Source: Aquifex sp.
Lineage (GTDB): Bacteria; Aquificota; Aquificia; Aquificales; Aquificaceae
Direction of reading: 5' to 3'
NCBI GenBank assembly: GCA_003978875.1
Contig: QNXQ01000094.1
Coordinates: 1 to 7,823 of the forward strand
Length of the DNA stretch: 7,823 nt
A program made the translations under genes and the position numbers. Shown piece by piece: positions 4,461 through 7,823 of this stretch. Numbering within the stretch: position 1 is the first letter of the stretch; each line of letters begins with the position of its first letter. The notes under the pieces are model-generated. The model saw nothing but the letters and a program-made list of their open reading frames with translations, did no database searches and had not been told where the DNA came from.

Positions 4461-6481
4461 GGAACGGAACGTATAACGGAAACGGTAAACATTATATTAA
4501 CCTCTCTGAGCTCGAAATTGCAACAAGAAATACCGAAGCGGAAGAAAGAGCCATTATCGCTACAATCTTTGAAGCACTTGTGAATGAAGATATTGAAACC
4601 GTCAAAGAACTCCTACACCTCATTGACAAATATGACCTTAAAAGCTCTGACTTTTCAATGGATTACACAAAATCTGCCTACAAAACCCTAAAGAGATTTC
4701 TCCTCACTCATGACGAAAAACACTGGAACTGGGTAAGTTTCAGGGACTGGTGTGAGAAAAACGACAAAAAAGAAGACTTTGACACACTCAGGATAATGTA
4801 TGAAGACGATTACGGAGATGCGGTAGGAGTAGAAGCCTTTGAAGAAGCCTTAAAGATAATCAAAGAACATAGGATAAGAAGCGAACTATGGATAAAAGCC
4901 CTATCACTGCTCTCAGACAAAAAACCAGACCCTGAACAGCTCATAGAAGAACTCACAAAACTTGTAGAAGAAACCAAAAGGGAAGTAGAGGTAATCAAGA
5001 AGTCAAAGAAAAACAGTTTAGAAGAACAAGTATCAAAACTTTTCACTCCGCCAGAAGTCTTTGAAAAAGCTACCGAAAGAGAGTGGTTGATTCCTAACTT
5101 CCTTCCCAAAAATACTCTGATAGGAATATCCGCAAAATTCGGAACCGGTAAATCCCTCTTAATCCTTCTTCTCCTAAAACGCTACATACTACCTCAAGGG
5201 ATAAAAGCGATTGTAGTGGACATGGACAACTTCAGAGACACTTTGGGTCCCAGAGTCAACAAAACAGGTCTTATGGAATACGTTCGTAGCGGTCAATTAA
5301 AATTTGTCACCCGGGAAACTGCTAACGTTCACGTAAACAGTGAGGATTGGAAGCTCCTAAAGGAATACTTCTTAAGTCTTGAAGAACATCATGTTATCGT
5401 CATAGACACCCTAAAAGACTTTGCTGCGGGAATGGATTTAAACACTGACGATAAAGCCAGCAAGGTGATGCAAGAACTAAAAGAAGTGGCTTCCAAACAC
5501 ACCGTGATATTCCTACATCACATTCCCAAAAATTTGAACGAAGAAATGCCCTTCAAAAACTCAACGACTATAGCAGATATGACGGAATTCTTTTTCTTCC
5601 TACAGGAAGATAAAACTGAGAAAAACATCAAAAAACTCACTCCATTTAAAGCAAGAGCTCCCGTAAACAAAAAAGAATTCAGAATCTACGAAAACGAAGA
5701 AGGACTTTTAGATGTAGAAGATTTAAAGCCTTCCAAGTATAGAGAACTTGAAACCTTTGTAAAACTCGTTTACAAGGCTATTGAGGAAGGACACGATACT
5801 AAAAGGAAAATAAGCTCTTATGTAGCGGAGAATTCCGAAATAGGAGAAAAGAAGGCAAGGGAACTATTGGAAAAGTATGAAGGAAAGCTATGGGTAGCAA
5901 TTCAAGGAGAAAAGGCTCATTACAAGGTTTATAAACCTTTAATGCCACTTCAAAAAGCTCTTAACAAGATAGAACACTGGTTAAGTAAGGAAAACGTTGA
6001 AAATTCGGAACTGGGCAACCAACTGGGCAACATTGATTTTCAACAGGGAAGTGGAAACGAGAAACCTATTGAAAATCAAGAACTGGGCAACGGTAAAAAT
6101 CTTGCCCAGTTGGAAACCCTTGAAAATCATGAACTGGGCAAGCCTAATACTATATATAGGGAAAAGAATTGCCCAGTTGAGTCTAACACACTCAAGTTTG
6201 AAGAAGAAACAAAAAACATTCAGGAAGTTTTAAAAGAACTCCTCGAATACAGCGATTATGTGGACTTGGGAAGTGTCAAGATTTACGACCCTCATGAAGA
6301 GAACGCTAAAGAGATAGCTCGAGATTCGACGCTAAAGGCAATCCTTCTTGAGCTATACATTGCCCATGAGAGCGGAGAAGTGAAGGGATGGGATTATCTG
6401 ATAGAGGAAGTAAAGGAAGGCAAAAAAACCTCCCATCAAGCCCTTAAAGAGTTCTTAGATGTCAAAGACATTGATTTTTAA
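4457..6481 (+). CDS. Phage replication ATPase (DnaB-N/RepA-like, AAA_25 type)
   Basis: A 674-aa protein. Residues 18-175 are helical and resemble the DnaB N-terminal region (NTEAEERAIIATIFEAL). Residues 205-410 form a RecA-like ATPase. Its Walker A is SAKFGTGKS (225-233), with Ala where a Gly is usual at the first position. VDMDNF is at 254-259 and Walker B is VIVIDTL (313-319, Asp317). The sensor-like LHHIPK at 353-358 is characteristic of RepA-type hexameric helicases. Residues 425-500 look like a winged helix. Residues 510-575 form a polar Asn/Glu/Leu-rich linker dictated by a DNA repeat array, and the last 95 residues are a charged helical domain of unknown type. It probably acts as helicase or initiator at the origin inside its own gene. 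It overlaps the upstream gene by 4 nt. Confidence 0.85.
   Translation: MRNGTYNGNGKHYINLSELEIATRNTEAEERAIIATIFEALVNEDIETVKELLHLIDKYDLKSSDFSMDYTKSAYKTLKRFLLTHDEKHWNWVSFRDWCEKNDKKEDFDTLRIMYEDDYGDAVGVEAFEEALKIIKEHRIRSELWIKALSLLSDKKPDPEQLIEELTKLVEETKREVEVIKKSKKNSLEEQVSKLFTPPEVFEKATEREWLIPNFLPKNTLIGISAKFGTGKSLLILLLLKRYILPQGIKAIVVDMDNFRDTLGPRVNKTGLMEYVRSGQLKFVTRETANVHVNSEDWKLLKEYFLSLEEHHVIVIDTLKDFAAGMDLNTDDKASKVMQELKEVASKHTVIFLHHIPKNLNEEMPFKNSTTIADMTEFFFFLQEDKTEKNIKKLTPFKARAPVNKKEFRIYENEEGLLDVEDLKPSKYRELETFVKLVYKAIEEGHDTKRKISSYVAENSEIGEKKARELLEKYEGKLWVAIQGEKAHYKVYKPLMPLQKALNKIEHWLSKENVENSELGNQLGNIDFQQGSGNEKPIENQELGNGKNLAQLETLENHELGKPNTIYREKNCPVESNTLKFEEETKNIQEVLKELLEYSDYVDLGSVKIYDPHEENAKEIARDSTLKAILLELYIAHESGEVKGWDYLIEEVKEGKKTSHQALKEFLDVKDIDF
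5924..5939. repeat. Perfect 16-bp palindrome
   Basis: AAGGTTTATAAACCTT is its own reverse complement and has an AT-only core. It lies 58 bp before the iteron region inside the replication gene. It could be a binding site for a dimeric protein at the origin, or chance coding sequence (KVYKP). Confidence 0.4.
5997..6178. other. Putative replication origin (iteron array) inside the replication gene
   Basis: AACTGGGCAA occurs four times direct (6009-6018, 6021-6030, 6081-6090, 6132-6141) and twice inverted (6102-6111, 6169-6178), all exact. Three of the direct copies are preceded by TTGAAAAT plus a few bases (5997, 6069, 6120), and an inverted TGATTTTCAA lies at 6034-6043. Copies 3 and 4 form a perfect 10-bp hairpin with an 11-nt loop. 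An AT-rich TATATATA segment lies between the last two copies. The encoded protein segment is low-complexity linker (ENSELGN, ENQELGN, ENHELGK), so the DNA rather than the protein appears to be conserved. Iterons inside the initiator gene are known from lambda ori in gene O. Confidence 0.8.
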
Positions 6482-6493
6482 GGAGGTGGAGCT

Positions 6494-6913
6494 GTGATTT
6501 TTCACGGAGTTTACAAAGTTCCATTACCCGAGCTCGAAATCAAGGAGGTAGAGTCTATGGAAATAAAAGTTTCAAAAGAAGAATTTGAAAGATTTTTTGA
6601 AGAAAGAGTCAAGAAATGTAGGGAAACGCTCATTGAGAAGGCTAAGGAATACGCAAATGACGCAGACAGGATGAAGAATTTTAACACCGCGGGAAGAATG
6701 CTAAACCTGAAACCCTATCAGGTAGCCTTCCTCTACATGATGAAACACTTTGAAAGCATTTACGAGATAGTGATGACAGGTAAAACGGTAAGCCCTGAGG
6801 TTTGGGATGAAAAGATAGGAGACCTCATCAATTACCTATTTTTGATTGACGCTATGAAAAGGAAAGAGATGAAAACGGAAGAGCTTCAGAACCTATCGGA
6901 GGTGTCGAAATGA
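6494..6913 (+). CDS. DUF1599-like phage protein (possible nucleotide-metabolism role)
   Basis: An all-helical domain whose pattern is common in phage proteins: CRETLIEKAKEYANDADRMK, then NFNTAGRMLNLKPYQVAFLY, MMKHFESI, and VWDEKIGDLINYLFLIDAM. The conserved EKA-EYA-D-DR-NF, MMKHF and EKIGD-INY positions suggest a fold related to DUF1599 or MazG-like NTP-processing proteins, but catalysis is not shown. There are two equally good starts in one frame. GTG 6494 has AGGAGG 7 nt upstream, right after the replication gene stop. ATG 6557 has AAGGAGG 8 nt upstream. The domain starts after the second, so the 118-aa form is complete on its own; the 139-aa form adds a 21-residue extension. The stop overlaps the next ATG (ATGA). 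Confidence 0.75.
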   Translation: MIFHGVYKVPLPELEIKEVESMEIKVSKEEFERFFEERVKKCRETLIEKAKEYANDADRMKNFNTAGRMLNLKPYQVAFLYMMKHFESIYEIVMTGKTVSPEVWDEKIGDLINYLFLIDAMKRKEMKTEELQNLSEVSK

Positions 6914-7095
6914 ACCTCTTCAAAAAAGGCCAAAAGGTTTATCACATTAAAGCCAAAGAAGTACTTGAAGTTGTAAGAGACAGCGGTGGAGTAAAGGTTC
7001 TGGTGAAAGACAAAAATGGAATTGAGCTGAGTGTACTGAGGGAATATTTAAGGCTTGCGGAGGAAAACCTTGAGGTGGACCAAAAAGACAGTTGA
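6910..7095 (+). CDS. Small beta-rich protein of unknown function (61 aa)
   Basis: The ATG overlaps the preceding stop (ATGA) and has GGAGGTG upstream. The pattern KKGQKVYHIKAKEVLEVV, GGVKVLVKDKNGIELSV is alternating hydrophobic and looks like a small SH3-like or KOW-like barrel, followed by an acidic helix. No family is certain. Its last codons overlap the start of the next ORF, so it belongs to the same coupled operon. Confidence 0.7.
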   Translation: MNLFKKGQKVYHIKAKEVLEVVRDSGGVKVLVKDKNGIELSVLREYLRLAEENLEVDQKDS

Positions 7096-7354
7096 ATTCT
7101 TACTCTCTCAAATGGGATTTTCAGTATCCATTGAAAGGATAAATACGGAAAACGGAAAAGCCTGGCTAATGAGAGCGGAAAAACTCACATTCAAAGAAGG
7201 CAAATACGAACCTCTCAAAATTGAAGCTTTCGGGACCACAGCAAGGTTTCTCTTTGAAGACTTCGTGGAGAAGTTCTTAAAGGTGGAAAGCCTTGGCAGT
7301 TTTTCTAATTCTCTGGAGTGTTACCTTTGCTCTTGGTTTTGTTCTTGGGTATGA
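7070..7354 (+). CDS. Small protein of unknown function (94 aa, TTG start)
   Basis: The frame is open from TTG 7055, but TTG 7070 sits 6 nt after GGAGG (7059-7063) and is the better start. It overlaps the previous gene by 26 nt. The body is a small alpha/beta domain (VEFLLSQMGFSVSIERIN, AWLMRAEKLTFKEGKYEPLK, TARFLFEDFVEKFLKVE). The last 20 residues (SLGSFSNSLE, then CYLCSWFCSWV) look out of character, because that stretch also encodes a membrane peptide in another frame (7293-7373). A programmed or mutational frameshift joining the two is possible. Confidence 0.6.
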   Translation: MRWTKKTVEFLLSQMGFSVSIERINTENGKAWLMRAEKLTFKEGKYEPLKIEAFGTTARFLFEDFVEKFLKVESLGSFSNSLECYLCSWFCSWV

Positions 7355-7373
7355 AGTAGGGAAGCAAAGATGA
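7293..7373 (+). CDS. Small transmembrane peptide (26 aa)
   Basis: The TTG at 7293 lies 6 nt after AGGTGG (7281-7286), and the TGA stop overlaps the ATG of the next gene at 7370 (ATGA). The peptide is one membrane helix ending VTFALGFVLGYEVGKQR. Its TFAxGFxxGYxVGKxR is 11/16 identical to the anchor of the leftward 108-aa protein at 2797-3123, which is hard to explain if the frame is untranslated. It overlaps the end of the 7070 ORF by 62 nt. It may be an independent peptide or the C-terminal anchor of a frameshifted 7070 product. Confidence 0.55.
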   Translation: MAVFLILWSVTFALGFVLGYEVGKQR

Positions 7374-7759
7374 ACAAAAAGAAGAAAGAAAAAATAGACA
7401 GAATCATTGAGCTTATAAAGGAAGGAGTTCCTTATAAGGAAATCGCAAAGAGAGTGGGAACTTCTCACGGATACGTCAAACTCATAGCATCTACCTTTAA
7501 GAAACTAAACGGAAACGGTCAAGCTCAAGAAAAAGAAGAAGACCCTAAACGCGAAATAGAAATAGAAAGAGAGAAAATCAAAAGGCAAATAGCGGAAAAG
7601 AAATACCTTCAGCTGAAAAGAACACTCGCAAGAGACGAGAACATAATACAAGCTCTCAAAGAAGTCATTCCTCAATTTCCGGTTCCCGAGTTCGTAAATC
7701 CCCCTAAACCTACATACACAAAAGGCAAAGAAACCGCAGTATTGCTTATTTCGGATTAG
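7370..7759 (+). CDS. HTH plus metallophosphoesterase gene, interrupted by an in-frame TAG
   Basis: Residues 1-47 are a basic HTH of resolvase/terminase-small-subunit style (DRIIELIKEGVPYKEIAKRV, then GTSHGYVKLIASTFKKL). Residues 55-100 are a charged coiled coil. Residues 105-129 (PVPEFVNPPKPTYTKGKETA, then VLLISD) match the linker and first strand of phage calcineurin-like phosphoesterases, whose next residues are normally x-H-x-G-E. Here the x codon is TAG at 7757-7759, and the frame continues with HIGEVV to the window edge. The 129-aa product would lack every metal ligand except the first Asp, so it cannot be a phosphoesterase on its own. The ATG overlaps the 26-aa peptide stop. Confidence 0.7.
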   Translation: MNKKKKEKIDRIIELIKEGVPYKEIAKRVGTSHGYVKLIASTFKKLNGNGQAQEKEEDPKREIEIEREKIKRQIAEKKYLQLKRTLARDENIIQALKEVIPQFPVPEFVNPPKPTYTKGKETAVLLISD

Positions 7760-7823
7760 CACATAGGAGAAGTTGTAAGCGAAGAAGAAACATTAGGACT
7801 GGGAGCCTTTAACTCCGAAATAG
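7757..7823 (+). other. Continuation of the phosphoesterase frame after the amber codon (partial)
   Basis: After TAG the same frame reads HIGEVVSEEETLGL, then GAFNSEI, and runs off the window with no further stop. This is the expected family signature: D-x-H-x-G-E, then E-x-x-G, then FN or YN followed by I. Either a nonsense mutation has broken the gene, or the TAG is decoded or suppressed. There is no ribosome site or start codon that would let the second half begin separately. Confidence 0.65.

Noticed and set aside
5997..6178. CRISPR-like array
   Set aside because: The repeat words are 10 bp, occur in both orientations, have irregular spacing and lie within an intact coding frame.
5997..6233. 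78-residue + strand frame over the iterons
   Set aside because: It repeats NWA units only because the DNA repeats are read out of frame inside the replication gene, and it has no ribosome site.
7757..7759. Genome-wide reassignment of TAG
   Set aside because: TAG ends the repressor, Cro-like and 1716-2060 genes at natural domain ends, so TAG still works as a stop here.

Overview
The window looks like the left half (regulation and replication) of a temperate phage or prophage from a thermophilic bacterium. Three things suggest this: proteins rich in Lys, Glu and Ile; Arg codons that are mostly AGA or AGG with frequent ATA for Ile; and tightly packed genes with very strong GGAGG ribosome binding sites and repeated ATGA or GTGA overlaps. 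The style resembles Aquificota, but no housekeeping gene fixes the host, so that is inference.

Layout. Positions 1-117 hold the open C-terminal end of an unidentified + strand frame. Positions 156-1334 are a leftward two-gene unit: an XRE-type repressor followed by a helical-repeat (TPR-like) protein. A compact divergent switch lies at 1335-1425, with two TCGG-N5-CCGA operators, a consensus rightward promoter (TTGACA, 17 bp, TATTTT) and a plausible leftward promoter. A rightward Cro/YdaS-like gene follows at 1426-1707. Positions 1716-3956 hold five small leftward genes, mostly membrane or helical proteins of unknown function. This region is odd. At four gene junctions the + strand carries a near-identical AACTACGGTGGAGG repeat, placed 6-7 nt before a + strand ATG or GTG. 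At least two short + strand membrane-peptide ORFs also start in the region.

From 4038 to the window end everything is rightward and translationally coupled: a CII-like HTH regulator, a 674-aa replication ATPase (DnaB-N-like region, RecA-fold ATPase, winged-helix-like part), a DUF1599-like protein, three small ORFs, and a DNA-binding/metallophosphoesterase gene cut off by the window edge. The replication gene contains six exact copies of AACTGGGCAA (four direct, two inverted) in 170 bp. This is very probably an iteron-type replication origin inside the initiator gene, analogous to lambda ori inside gene O.

The strongest oddities are the embedded iteron origin; an in-frame amber codon exactly inside the catalytic Asp-x-His motif of the metallophosphoesterase, with the reading frame and family signature continuing after it; the repeated start-associated element in the antisense cluster; and a shared FAxGxxxGxxxG transmembrane motif in three small proteins, two of them too short for ordinary gene calling.
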